Source: Amphirosellinia nigrospora (Eukaryota > Ascomycota > Sordariomycetes > Xylariales > Xylariaceae). Taken from it: 64,000 nucleotides of DNA. Below are positions 25,101 through 37,228 of the stretch, one piece after another. The notes below the pieces were generated by a model. It saw only the letters and a list, made by a program, of their open reading frames with translations, was not told where the DNA came from and searched no databases. The stretch covers positions 5,882,001 to 5,946,000 of the forward strand of contig SCHM01000001.1 in NCBI GenBank assembly GCA_004123355.1, read 5' to 3'. Both the position numbers and the translations under genes were made by a program. Positions within the stretch are counted from its first letter, which is position 1, and each line of letters opens with the position of its first letter.

Positions 25101-27702
25101 ACATTTCAGGGTATTGGTGGGATCGGAGCTTGGGTACCTTCAAAGCCTTGTACTTCGAAGTCTACTTGCCATGGTTCCTGCATACAAAGACAATGCAGAC
25201 CTCACTATCGACAGCACTGGCGGCCATGGTGACCTACTTGTTAATTGCATCCAGAAATCTTCGAGTCCGGCTGTCCAAAGTACTGCATTGCTCCTTGTTG
25301 CAAGCCTTGCCAAAGTTGCTCCTGATTTAGTCTTAAACAGTGTGATGCCGATTTTCACGCAAATGGGCACTTCAGTCCTTCGGCAGAGCGACGACTATTC
25401 CGCCCATGTTATTAATCAAACCGTCAAGGAGGTTGTTCCTCCATTGATCCAGTCACTCCGCAAGGGCAAGGTCAGCCCTCTAGCCGGCTCGTCAGAGCTC
25501 CTTCTCAGTTTTGTTACTGCTTATGAACACATACCTTCTCACCGACGGCTCGGCCTATTCGTGTCTCTTGTAGAGACTCTCGATGCTAAGGAGTTCCTCT
25601 TCGCGCTGCTCGGCATGCTTACAAACATGTACGGCCCTACTGCTCAAGTCCTATCATTTGCTACAGAAGTTTTCAACTACTTCACTATCGAGATTCAGCT
25701 ATACTCTCTTATAAAGCTGCTTAACTTGATTGGGGATATTTTCCAATCTAGGCCGACTATCTCCGCCGTACTTCTTGGTACAAGCGATCAAAGCGAAAGG
25801 GATCCTGAGAAAATAGGTCTAAGCGAGCTCACTCTGCTCCCACACCTTCTCTCGAGCAGGAAATTGACTACACAGATTCGCAAGTTAGCAGAGCGAGATG
25901 ACATGGAAGCATCCAAGGTTCGCGAGCTGTACTCTACGCTACTAGAGGACTTATTACTTCTAGCAGACTCGTTAAAGCAACGCAAGTCTTTGTACAATTG
26001 TTGTGGCGATGCGCTCTCTAAACTCTTGAACCTTCTCTCGATCGGGGAGTTCATTAAGGCTGTTGAAACACTACTTGACCGACCAGATGCAATCCTACGG
26101 CGCAAAGTACTGAAAGCTGTTGAAGTTAGGATTGATCAAGAAAGCCAAGCGGATAGCAATTCCAGGGCTGCGTTACTTGCTTTCCTACCACAGCTCACAG
26201 CCATTATCAGAGTGTCACATGATGTCGCATATAAACATATTGCTGTTGGCTGCGTTGACAAGATCTCGGAGAAATACGGCAAGAAGGATCCTGAAGCAGT
26301 GGTTGCTGCTGCTTCCACCATTGCTGGGGACCAATGTCTTGGCCAAGATGACTTGCAACTTCGCATCATGGCCCTCTTGTGCTTAGCTTCGTTGGTAGAC
26401 GTTCTTCAAGATGGTATTGTTCCAATACTTCCATCTGCAATTCCCAAAGCCCTCTCTTACATAACCGAGAGCTTTACTACTGGTTCTCGACTCCCAGAGC
26501 TACATAATGCGGGTTACGCCTTCCTCACAGCGCTTGCGCAATACCTACCATATATGTTGTCGGGCTCGTATTTGGGGCAGATACTTTCCGTTTCGAGCGC
26601 CTCAGCTGGATCAAAGATGAGAAGCGAATCCAACGACGCTCGTCTACAATGTCTTCAGTTCATTGCCAAACAAGTCGAGGCGAAGACAATGTTCCTGGCT
26701 CTCGAAAAGAGTTTAGGCACCTACACCAATGCAGGCCACATGGTAAGTAAACTACAGAGCAATTGCGACAACCATTAGCTAACAAAGTTCTTCTTTCAGG
26801 CGACGCGTGAATATCTCAATATCCTGGGAGTCGCAATTGATAAACATTCGAAGACTGACATATCCAAAAATGCCACCGTGTTGTCGTCCATCTTCCTCAA
26901 CGCACTTGATCTTCGAAGACTACTTCACTCACACAATGACGTTGACAGCGAGTTCGTAAGGCATATTGGCCAAGTCGAGGAAACCATCAATAATGTTGCA
27001 CTCAGAATGGTTTATAAGCTAAATGACAATGCCTTCCGTCCCATTTTCTCTCAGTTAATGGAGTGGTCCACGGCGGCACCGAAAAAGGAGACCGCTGGAA
27101 GAAATCTTAGACTTCTCAGCGTATACAACTTCCTATCAGCCTTCTTCAGCAACCTCAAATCCATAGTAACGAGCTATGCAACTTACATTGTTGAGAGCGC
27201 CATCGGTATGCTCAAAACAGCAAACCCTACAAATGTAGAGGAACGTGAGCTCTGGACGAAAGTCTTACAAGTTCTAGCGCAATGTTTCGAGCATGATCAA
27301 GACGAATTTTGGCAAGCACCGGCCCATTTTAGCGCCGTTGCACCTGTCCTTATATCACAATTCACGCACGCATCCTCAATTGACTTGACAAAAGATTTGA
27401 TCCCTGCCATAGTCGAATTAGCGGCGACAGCAGACTCTCAAGAGCACCAGAAGGAACTAAACACCTCACTTTTGAGGAATCTACGCTCCGAGCTCGCACC
27501 GGTGCGCCTCGCCGTAGTAAAATGCCAGCAAGCACTGACAGACAAGCTGGGAGAAGAATGGCTCTCCATGTTGCCAGAGATGTTACCGTACATCAGCGAA
27601 CTGCAGGAAGATGATGACGAGAACGTAGAGAGGGAAACAAATCGCTGGATCGTGGGAATCGAGACTGTTCTAGGGGAAAGCCTCGACGCGATGCTTCAAT
27701 AA
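22195..27702 (+). CDS. UTP10: U3 snoRNP / t-UTP component Utp10 (HEATR1), HEAT-repeat protein
   Basis: Part of the t-UTP/UTP-A complex of the small-subunit processome in the nucleolus; needed for 18S rRNA maturation and rDNA transcription. Exons 22195-22571, 22626-26742, 26800-27702 give 1798 aa, the usual length. The N-terminus MATALAAQLAQIAANSK, then SFLRLAGARLRLMPTIKAVEWLIRRFR joined across the first intron to IHEYNTSAIL and PYHTIPVFVTLMSIL, is the diagnostic U3-associated domain. The rest is alpha-helical HEAT repeats. A short basic stretch (GKRRRTSSS) near residue 870 could be a localisation signal. The C-terminal block (ESAIGMLK to ETVLGESLDAMLQ) matches BP28CT. Both introns are canonical. 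There is no frame break in 5.4 kb of coding sequence, in contrast with most neighbours. Confidence 0.95.
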
Positions 27703-28608
27703 ATCATTGTATATACATACTACTTATATAATTCAACTACAGAAGCTCAAGGCCATTGTGTTTAAACTAGCGTTAGATGATTGTCGTAACTTATGGTCAC
27801 TTAACATCTACATGTCCCATTTCTTCAGTTGTCAGCTTCGCGTCTCAGAGTTTGCTATTAACGCAATATATCTTATAGGTACCTACGAACCACGGTATCC
27901 CAAGCATGCGTTCGAGGTTCCGCAACAAGACTGTGGATGTTGTAGTCCAGTGTTTCTTTTATTTTATCCCATTTCATTCCCTTTCTAACGTAGTCATCAA
28001 CCCTCGGACTCTTATCATAGCTTCCTTAGGGTGCAAGTGTTATACAGCCAAGCCTAATATTGATAGGTACTTGTATATCTCAGTCGAGTAACTCATAGTA
28101 AGTCTATTTTTTTCATCTCAAGCAGGCTTAATGTGATAAGGGCTTGTGATCAAGTGCTCAGAACAAGGCTCATATTCGACTAAGAATCTTGCAATATTAG
28201 GAACTTGGTTAGAGAGCCTGTACCGACTCACCACGCCGGTCGTGGCGGTGCGGCCCCCTCCGTTTTGCCAACGACACATCGACTCCACCGGTGCACCGTA
28301 TTCAGGGAAACGGAACCGTCATGCTGCGAGGGCACCGCGCCAAGAGCCTATAGTATAATAATGACCCCTCAAGCCTGCGATCATTCTTCCACGCATTTGC
28401 CTTTACGGGTAAAGCAAGAGACTTTGTTCTGTTTATTTAAACCCTGACGGTACCAATCACTATTAGCTGTCTTTAAACTATGTATACTTTTATTTGTAGC
28501 AAAGGAAGAACAACTAAGTGAAACAAAAGTTATTTATAATCTCTTAAATTTTATAAGAAATTTCATATAGCTAGAATACTAAAGGCCTTTTTAACCAGAA
28601 GTCAAATC
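27703..28608. other. AT-rich intergenic spacer
   Basis: No gene. It becomes AT-rich from about 28440 to 28610 (TTTATAAGAAATT-like runs) around one GC-rich patch at 28210-28350 with no coding sense that I could find. Marks the start of the gene-poor island. Confidence 0.5.
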
Positions 28609-30157
28609 TCAATGATAACCTGAAAGAAACACAATCAGCGGATGTATAGGCATTAGTGATTTGATTTTAAACAAAATGTTGTAGCATGCTATTTCAACAT
28701 AACGAGTATACTTCTTCGACCCTGCGCGAAGCCATGCATCCTCATGAACTACCCCAAGAGCGACGCGTTCATAGAAACAACCATGCATCTCGACCATCAT
28801 GACGTTCAATAAACACCACGGCCTCTCAGCGAATAATGTAGTGTCAAAGACATGCACCTTTGAACTTTCTGTCGTGTCCAGGTTTCCGTCTCTCAATAAT
28901 ATTTTAGATCTAGAGACAACTATGAACTCATACCTCTTCGCCGCATCAAATGATCTCTCTATCCACGCTTTACCAATAATCACACAGCCCACCCACTCTT
29001 GTTGGCAGTTACGTAACGCGAGATGCTGTGAGGGCTTCCAGGCTGATAAGCTAGAGCTTAAGGGGGCAACACTGGCAAGATAAAAACTGGTTACCGCTGT
29101 CCAGCACGCCAGGACTGGACCTTGTGTTGAGACATTGGTGTTTGCTCTGGCTCGCTCGTCTATGAGCTGTGCATGCGGTGATGAGGGGACTGACTCTCTC
29201 AAACGCAAATCCTTGTTTCCAACAGCTGGAAAACCCTCAGGGTCTGGGACCCCTCTTGGGTCTATGGCGTAAGAGCTCCGTTGATCCATGAGAAGAAACT
29301 AATCAACTTCGCGACGAATGTAGCCGGGATGGGGAGTCGGGAAATACCTGCCATTGTCAAGACCACAGTCTCACCCTGCCCACGACCAGCTCGGGAACAG
29401 TCTGTTACGGGGATAACTTCCCCCTGGCTGTCCCGAGCGTGGCATGTGCTCGTATGTGTTAAACAGGAGCGCGATATCCCAATATCTCTCAGCCAGGCCA
29501 TAGTAGATAGAGGTTTGCATTGAGCGCCCGAGGACATTTCCGATTCCAATGGATGCGTTGAGCGAGTCCGAGACATTCGTAAATCGGCGAAACGAATACT
29601 CTAGTACGTAGTTCAGGTATGCCATGAGCGCGATGCTGTCGCTTCGATATGTCTCTGTATGTAAATGGAGTGAGCTGTATGTCAAGTCGATTGTCCCTCT
29701 CGAGTTCGAATTCGAGCCTGGGTTCCATAAGTTAGTGCCGGGGGCAATGTGCACATCTGTTGTGTCGAATTCTCCCCAACAATCCTCACAGAAGATATTG
29801 TGTCTGCACTGAAAATAGGCTTGCGATTCTGTCAAGAGCAGTATTCTCGATGACAGGAGGCATTCTTGAAACGTCCATCCTCTTGTGTCCCAGCGTGTTT
29901 GCTTGTCTTGCACGAGCCCTATCAGGGCCTCAAAAGGCACTGTGAGCTTCATACCTTGAACCTGAGCGATCTTCTGCTCTCGGCATTTGATGTTTGGGTT
30001 GTACCTTGGAAAGCCAGCGCAGGCTTTCTTAGGGTCTGGTGAGCATATAAGAGGTACTAATGTCATGAGAGCCGACATGTAGATTTTGTCCATCTGTGCT
30101 ATCTGGATTGCTTTGTGTTCGTCGCTGTCTTGGACAATGCAGAGTGTTTCCAAGTCG
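28609..30157 (-). CDS. HET-domain (heterokaryon incompatibility) protein, incomplete or decayed
   Basis: The minus-strand segment begins after a TTTTCAG acceptor at 30158 with DDLETLCIVQDSD, then IAQMDKIYMSALMTLVPL and WDTRGWTFQECLLSSRIL. These are the second half of the Pfam HET domain (consensus IDxLCIxQD, then M..IY..A, then RGWT.QE). Further on, FPSWSWAG is the usual post-HET motif. The C-terminal part to 28609 is in the same frame after an intron-like gap at about 29290-29372, whose splice phase does not close cleanly. The first third of the domain (SYxWG) is not recognisable upstream, although LPLSYTIQD near 30220 could be a remnant of the LPxTIxDA motif. HET proteins trigger incompatibility cell death between strains; whether this copy works is doubtful. 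It sits in AT-rich DNA. Confidence 0.7.
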
Positions 30158-30823
30158 TCTGAAAATAATGTGGTACGAGGCCTTCATGTAAGTGCTTACA
30201 TCTACGTTTTTGTTGTGTGTCCTGAATCGTGTAACTGAGTGGCAAAGCGATTATGGGCTTGAGACAACTCGAGCCATATTAAAGCGCCATAAGAGCAGGC
30301 GTAAAACATCAGTTTCCTTTCACCATGATTGCAGGCAGGAAGGGAAATGAATTGTAACATAAATTGTCAATACTTCAACATTTGTAGGCAAAAAGTGATA
30401 GTTCTAGAGCCTTGTGCAACGATAAGTGTCTATGATACATACATACATACATACATAATAAGTATGCCTGATAATTGGCAACCAAGGGCGCAGTGCTTCC
30501 ACAATTGTATTTTCTATCTCTTCTTCTGTGTGCAGATTTGCAGTTCCGCATTGAACTCCTCGATGATCTACCTGTCTTGGTACGCTGTCTGAAAAGCTGT
30601 GTACCGGCTCGCCCTCCGAATAAGCCCGAGTATCATATGAAGAAGGCATTATTGCAATACGTTGAAAAATGGACCTCTCCGTCATAGGTTACTCCTTCAG
30701 CCTTCAAGGCTACCTGTGTCACAAGGACTCAGATAGAGGGCTTGGGATAGCTTCAAATTAATCAATAATGGACTATGCTGCCAATGCTGCCAAAGCCGCC
30801 ATGAAGATCTGTCGTCCCAATCT
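30158..30823. other. Spacer upstream of the HET gene, with CATA microsatellite
   Basis: Possible remains of the HET gene 5' part near 30200-30260. A CATA tetranucleotide repeat lies at about 30435-30458. Short ORFs on both strands are not convincing. Confidence 0.45.
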
Positions 30824-31982
30824 CTAGGCAGGAGGATTTTGTGCCTTTGATGCTCGAAATACCTTCGTATCTATTCTATAGCCTCGCGGGCCTCCGTAGA
30901 TGTAGCCGGAGTCTGCGTGTCTCGGTGATCCATCTCGATCTTCGGTGAAGTCCGAGACTCGTGAGCCTAATATGGTGTCAATAGCCGAGATGCGTTTGAC
31001 AGACGGGCTTTCGGTTAGACGCGATGTTGGTTATTACTGAGATCTTAGTCTCCTTGGCGGATAGGTTTGGTATTTCGGAGATTGTTCGGTCTAAGGCGCC
31101 GCGAGCGATGTTGACTATAAATACAACTATTAGGACAATTAATACACTATAAAGAAGACATTATACGCTCTGTCTCACTGTCAAAATAGGTGGCCCAAAG
31201 TCCACATGTGCTTGTATGTTCTCGTATTAAATGAGGCATATTCGTGCATGTATAAGAAACCGCGAGTGTCGGGCTCGTTACCGCAGATATAGTCAACGTA
31301 CTCTGTGTCAAATTGTGCGAGTGTAAGGTAATCCTCGGTCAGGTGTTTTATATTGATTACTTGATGCATTATCGAAGCATTACTTCGTTTCTGTAAGGGC
31401 TGACGGTTTGCCATAATGGAAACTTAATAGGTTGTTTATACTAGTTCGAAGATGTTGTAATAGTACAAATCCCTCAAGATTAGGAGAAGCAGAGTCAAAT
31501 CCAAGTACGTGGACGAATGTAGATGGCACAGATAAGTAAGTGTATGGCGTAGTACCTACCTTGTAAACTACAATCACTACGAGGGTGCGGTGAGTGGTGA
31601 GTGGTGAGTTACGTATAGGTTGATTTCTACATGGCGCATTAGGAAAGATGGCTATGTGCGGTCAGGTTAGAAGAAAAAGAAACATAGCAAAGAAGTAGCG
31701 ATTTACGCAGGTCAGGCAAGTGAAGGCGACTAGGCGTAACGAAAGAAGTACAATAAACCAGGCATTGTTTTCCTTGTTCTCGTCTACTGGCAGGTCTTTA
31801 GGTCTACTGAAATCTGAATAGAAAGGGGACATCAATATGAGGTATTCGTCCGAGAAGCTTCGCCTAAGATTTCCTCTTGTGGCCATGGGTAAAATTTTTG
31901 TGACTCCAGATTTAAAGTACTGCAGTACGTGACTTTCTGTAGTATGTTGAACAGTTGGCCCACAGATCATTGATTTGGTCAT
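30824..31982 (-). CDS. Uncharacterised coding segment, frame-broken
   Basis: Not recognised. On the minus strand several adjoining frames read like real protein rather than noise: GFVLLQHLRTSINNLLSF (about 31480), TLAQFDTEYVDYICGNEP and GFLYMHEYASFNTRTYK (31200-31330), GLWATYFDSETER (about 31160-31195), ARGALDRTISEIPNLSAKE (31050-31120), then SVKRISAIDTILGSRVSDF and GYIYGGPRGYRIDTKVF, ending in TAG at 30824-30826. An ORF at 31662-31982 may be an upstream exon. Frame changes occur without good splice sites, so it is either a decayed gene or one damaged by the same consensus errors seen elsewhere. No known domain was identified and no function is proposed. Confidence 0.4.
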
Positions 31983-32886
31983 TTTCGTAATCCAATGCGA
32001 ATCTAAATAGTATATCGCAACCGAATGTTATGAGTACTAATATCTTTATACAGAATTGAACTAGAATGAAGTGAGCAAATGCGAGTAATTACTATAAATA
32101 GAATAAGAAGACTGACTGTAGCGTGGGGCGTGGCACAAAATAGAAAGTAATAGTTTATTCTGATTCGGAAATACAAATATCGATCGCACTGTCCATACCT
32201 TAATATATGGAAAATAGTACTTCACAACCCTACCTTATTATTCCGCTCTAAAGCCACCTGCTAGCAGAGCCTCAGACTAGTATGTACTGCTAGTGTGGGA
32301 GGATTAGGACCGACTAGCGAGGCAGAAAAAGTGAAACGACGCAGGAGGTCTAGTGAGGCAAAGGTAGTATTGATTATACGCGTTTGAAATCTGAGTTGTC
32401 ATTAAAGGTACACCTTAATAATCATTTAATTCCCTTCCTTTGCCAAGCATAGAAAGCATTAATAGGATTGCAATAATCATTACCTTTACACAGTTTAGAT
32501 GTTGCTAATTCTATAATCGATATACCTCAGCTCTTCTTTTAACAAATTAAGCGTAAGGTGTTGCTACTCTCGAGGAAAACAGATCTTGCGACGAATCCCC
32601 GCCAGAATGACACCTTCAACATCTCAAGCAATGTGCACACCTGTGAGGAGACTCTGAAAATCAACGGATAGGTGCAGCCAATCCTCTCTGGTTGGTGATG
32701 TCACACAGCAGGCCGACGTGGCGCGCCCAACGCGCTGGATGAGTCGACGTTGCGTTTGCCAAACCAACAACAATTTATTTCCAACATGTCTCCAAAATTT
32801 CCTTCCGTCTGTCCATTCTAAAACTACATTTCATACATAAATGAAGAGATCTTGAAAGTCTTATCCGAATTTCATCGCTTTCAGGT
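31983..32886. other. AT-rich spacer and SET gene promoter
   Basis: No gene seen. AT-rich until about 32560, then more balanced toward the SET-domain gene start. Confidence 0.5.
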
Positions 32887-34737
32887 ATGGATCCAGCCTC
32901 AGACAACCAGGACGAGGCAGAACTTTCGTCTCAGTTTGCCGCGGCAGTTTCCATTGCAAACGAGAATTGTGGAAATTTAGAGGTAGCAGGAATGTACGTC
33001 TTGAAGGATGTGCCAGGGAAAGGAAAGGGTCTCGTGGCAACTGAAAATATCCCCAAGGGCACACGAATTCTTTCCGAAGAGCCCATCATTACAATAGCTT
33101 CCGATGGGATGAACATAGAACGGCTACAGATCTCCATCTGCCAACAAGTCGCTTCCCTTCACGAGCACCAGAAGCAAGCCTTCCTATCTATGCACAACAT
33201 CCACCCATATGAGGATGCTGATGGGCAGTATATCGGCATCTTTAAAACAAACTCCCTACCTACTGAAACCGTTGGACATGGAGGGGGAATCTTCCTGGAA
33301 GCATGCCGCATCAACCATGCTTGCGATAATAACGCACAGAAGAGCTGGAACGAGAAGATCAAACGACACACAGTGCATGCCTTGAGAGATATTGACCAGG
33401 GCGAAGAGATCACGATAACCTACCTAGGCCCTCTCAAGAACCGCAAAGTTCGGCAGGAGGTTCTTCAGGAAAGGTTCGGCTTTACATGTTTGTGCCGTCT
33501 CTGCTCCTTACCGCCAGAGCAGAGCCAGGAAAGCGACCGGAGATTGGAAGAGATTGACCGCTTGGATGGTGTCATCGGCCAACTCGGTATTAAAGGGGTT
33601 TTGGTATCCCTCTCAGGACCCTCCGTTACTTTGATCAACAGGTACAACTCTATCGTGATCAAGGCAGAGAGGACGTTGGGTTCGCACATGCCTTTGTTAA
33701 TGCCACTCAGCTCGCTATCGCCAATGGCGACTTGGCAAGAGGACGTATCTTCGCGGAGAGGGCGGCGTCTATTTGGAAGACGACCGTTGGCGGTGACGAC
33801 GCGCAAACTATCAAGTACGGCGCCCTAGCACAAGACTCCTCGAAGCACGAGCTATACGGAGCCTCGATGAAGTGGAAGACGAGAGTGGACGAGGCCCCGC
33901 AAGGACTTGAACCGAGCGACTTCGAAGACTGGCTCTGGAAGAGGGAGAAGCTAAATGGCCTGGGAAATCTGCGACGTCGCGCAATCTTCCCCGGGTTCAT
34001 TGACCTCCCGGACGAGAACGAAATTGACTGGGAGTTATATCTGAGTACCGGTAGCAACATAGGACGACCACGGCGCCATTGGTGCTTCTTAGGCGAGATT
34101 GTGGATTTCACCACACTCATTCGTCTGCAGATGGAAGTCAAGGACGTTGATGGTACAAAAATCCCGCTGTATTTCTACACTGATAACCGCGGCAAAGAGT
34201 TGGCTCCTGCGCAGGTTCAAAAGGGGTACACGGTCGCCATTCTCTACGCAGAGCGTCACCAATTTATGTCCTTTGAGGTCGGCATCCGCCATGAGGAGCC
34301 CGGATGATGAAGGTATTACAGCAATTGCCAATCAAGCTTGATCCAGGTTCGCTAACCGAATGCGACGTCATATAGATCTTCCCACTGCCATTGCATAAGT
34401 TGCTGGCGTTGAGCGACCAGTTCCAACAGTTCTCGACAGAGCTTGATGGTATTAGAATGTGCCACGGGTGTGGTAAGAAGGCAGCCTCTCTGCAGCGGTG
34501 CGGCAAATGCTCGTCTTTCTGGTATTGCGATAGGGTAAGACCGCCATTGAAAATCATCTGTTAATATGTTGACTTGGATGCTAATGTGAGTGTGATAAGG
34601 CCTGCCAAGTAGCTGGCTGGAACGAGAAAGGCCACAAGGCTGATTGCAAGCTCCTCAAAGATCCTGATTTGCGAGGATTGTTCGTTTTCAATTGGGATGA
34701 GTTTGACAGCCACATTCGATTTCCTCTAAGGTATTAG
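32887..34737 (+). CDS. SET-domain protein with C-terminal MYND zinc finger
   Basis: Probable protein-lysine methyltransferase of the fungal SmyD-like/SET5-like group; substrate unknown. Exons 32887-34312, 34376-34534, 34600-34737 give about 574 aa. SET landmarks: GKGKGLVATENIPKGTRIL near residue 40 (SAM-binding start), CRINHACDNNAQKSWN (the NHxC core), DIDQGEEITITYL, and the post-SET Cys cluster FTCLCRLCSLP. A helical region follows (VQLYRDQG, FVNATQLAIANGDLARGR). The C-terminal MYND finger (CHGCGKK, CGKCSSFWYC, then ACQVAGWNEKGHKADC) is split by the last intron. Two bases are missing: in the T run near 33630 and the CCC at 34299-34301, the second converting MMK/IFPLPL into an early stop. Both corrections give consistent exon phases. 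Confidence 0.85.
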
Positions 34738-35909
34738 GTTTAAGGGTTACGCAGCAATCCCAATTCAACCTGCGATAATGAATGTCACACGGGTTTGGCT
34801 GGATACTACCCTACGAGGCCGCAGGACTGATGGGAGGATAATTCGAGCATAAAAGGCACGGAATCCTCCTGCCTGGAGATGGAGAGAAGAAGGCTCTACC
34901 TGGCACCTTTGGAACCATAGTTGAAGATTAGCCAAATTGAAGCTATTCTGAGCTGAGCCAAGGTGTGTGGTGTTCTTGGCTTGAGTGGGCGCAAAAAAAC
35001 TAGCGATATCTGCAGATGGGCGGAACCCATATAGCCTACTTACAGGTTGGGTGGGGTACGAGGGTGCCCAGCCACACAGCCACATTATTACGCCACACAG
35101 AGCCCCTAACACAGGGCCTTGCAACATTTAACAGACAGCCGTCTTCAGAGGAAAGCGCAAATCAGTATCTAGAGCCATGTGCACATGCAGGTGTTACTCG
35201 CTTGTCGATTGATTGATCTTCCCGATGCAAAATCAATCACTTGGGTCCGCTGGGTTGGACGCCGACGTAAATGCCTCTACGGCTGCTGTAAGTAGATTCG
35301 ACTTTGATACTTGGGCGCACTTACACATCTGACAGGGTAGCTTAAAGACGCAATTGCAACGCCAAATAGGTTCAATAATCATCTAATTCGCACTGAGCAA
35401 ATATGAGGTTGTGCAAGTTGGTATTTTAAGTTTCTTCTCGGATACAAACTTGATGTAAGTCATCAGTCATCCGTCGTGTAATCGGTGCACGTGTAAATGA
35501 CATGTCAATAGTACGATTTGAACTCGGCGCAACGGTAATCAGGTTCAAGATAATGCAATACACAGGTATGTTTTCGGGGCGAGTCTTTTTCGCGCAGCGC
35601 AGGGCTTACGCTAGACTGTGTACGCGCGACTTTTGGGTCGCATTGGCGGGGTTATGGAGCTTAACATGCGTTTGCTCGCCAGGAATCGGACCCGCCATAT
35701 TCTTTGCAAGACCTCAAACCTTCATCCGATCCCTGGACTAACATAACAACACATTCTTCTGCGTTTCAACCTCTAGTCTATCTTATATACAACCATACTT
35801 CTCACAGATCCCTCATACTATTCCCTAGGTTGGTAACATACCGAAAGGAAAGCTTGGAACGGCTACTAAATCTATCATTCCCAGACCCTAAATAACATCA
35901 GCCTTCAGA
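34738..35909. other. Intergenic, no gene seen
   Basis: SET gene 3' region and the TPI1 promoter. The last 150 bp before TPI1 are CT-rich, as is common just upstream of highly expressed fungal genes. Confidence 0.55.
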
Positions 35910-36885
35910 ATGGCGCGCAAGTTCTTTGTCGGCGGCAACTTTAAGATGTGAGACTACCTATGCCTAGCTTATTCAACGAAACAATACAACATATCCCTAA
36001 AAGAAAAAAGATGACGAGCTAATCCAATCGCCATGTCAAAAGGAACGGGTCCGTCTCGTCCGTTACTGAGATTGTCGACAACTTGAACCAGGCCAAGCTT
36101 GACCCTAACGTTGGTAAGACATATGTACCTGAGCCAACGGCTTTCCTATGAAGTGTAGGGACTAACACAATGCCGAATGAACACCAGAGACCGTCATTTC
36201 CCCTCCCGCTCTCTACCTCCTCCTCGTCCGCGAACGCGCCAAGAAGGAGATTGGCGTTGCCGCACAGAATGTCTATGACAAGCCCAATGGCGCCTTCACC
36301 GGCGAGATCTCCGTCCAGCACCTGAAGGACAGCGGCATCGACTGGACTATCCTGGGTCACTCGGAGCGACGAACCATACTCGGCGAAACCGACGAAGTCG
36401 TGGCCTCCAAGACCAAGTATGCTACCGAGAACGGAGTCAGCGTCATATGGTGCTGTGGCGAGAGTCTGGAGCAGCGCGAGGCCGGCAAGACCCTCGATGT
36501 CATCGCCAACCAGATCGCCGCCCTCAAGGCCAAGATCTCCGACTGGAGCAAGATCGTCATCGCCTACGAGCCCATCTGGGCCATCGGCACCGGCAAGGTC
36601 GCCACCACGGAGCAGGCCCAGGAGGTCCACGCCTCCATCCGCGAGTGGCTTGCCAAGAACGTGAGCCAGGCCGTCGCTGACGAGACCCGTATCTTGTATG
36701 GCGGCAGTGTCAGCGAGAAGAACTGCAAGGATCTCAGCAAGCAGAAGGACATTGACGGCTTCTTGGTCGGTGGTGCTAGTTTAAAGCCTGCCTGTGAGTA
36801 TATTCCGTGGGAGAGCCCTGTCTTACTTCTTGCCCATGCTAACCAATCCACATTAGTCGTCGACATCATCAACAGCAAGTTGTAA
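35910..36885 (+). CDS. TPI1: Triosephosphate isomerase
   Basis: Interconverts glyceraldehyde-3-phosphate and dihydroxyacetone phosphate in glycolysis, in the cytosol. Exons 35910-35947, 36043-36113, 36188-36793, 36857-36885; 247 aa, normal length, all phases consistent and no break. Residues visible: N10 and K12 in GGNFKM, electrophile His in ILGHSERR, catalytic base Glu in AYEPIWAIGTGK, the flexible loop 6 segment after it, and the phosphate-binding YGGSVSEKN and FLVGGASLK. The first intron splits the Met after Lys12. Strong preference for C-ending codons suggests high expression. A long opposite-strand ORF here is an antisense shadow. Confidence 0.96.
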
Positions 36886-37228
36886 AGAGACACGGAGACT
36901 ATGATTTCTTCTCACGACCATACGGGCAAGAAGCGCCTGTTGGTGTGTCAGCTTAGAACGTCATATAGTAAAGCCATTCGGACCGCATGCATGCGTTTCT
37001 CAAGCCCGCACCCAATTAGAGGAGGTGACGAGGCGCACTAGATGGCCATAGGAATACAAATTACAAGAAACTGCCCTTGATTTCTTCGTGATGCTTTCTT
37101 AAATTTGTCATGATGGTGGTATACGTACGCCGAATCCTTAAATGTACAGTTGAACGTCCTTGGCAGGCCGTAACATCTGACCTGTAGTCATACACAACAT
37201 CTCCACCCCTCTAAAACAACGTAACTCC
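36886..37228. other. Convergent spacer, TPI1 and MRPL51 3' ends
   Basis: About 340 bp; shared 3' region of two converging genes. Nothing else seen. Confidence 0.55.

Noticed and set aside
36019-36630. Minus-strand 203-codon ORF
   Set aside because: Antisense shadow of the highly codon-biased TPI1 exon 3.
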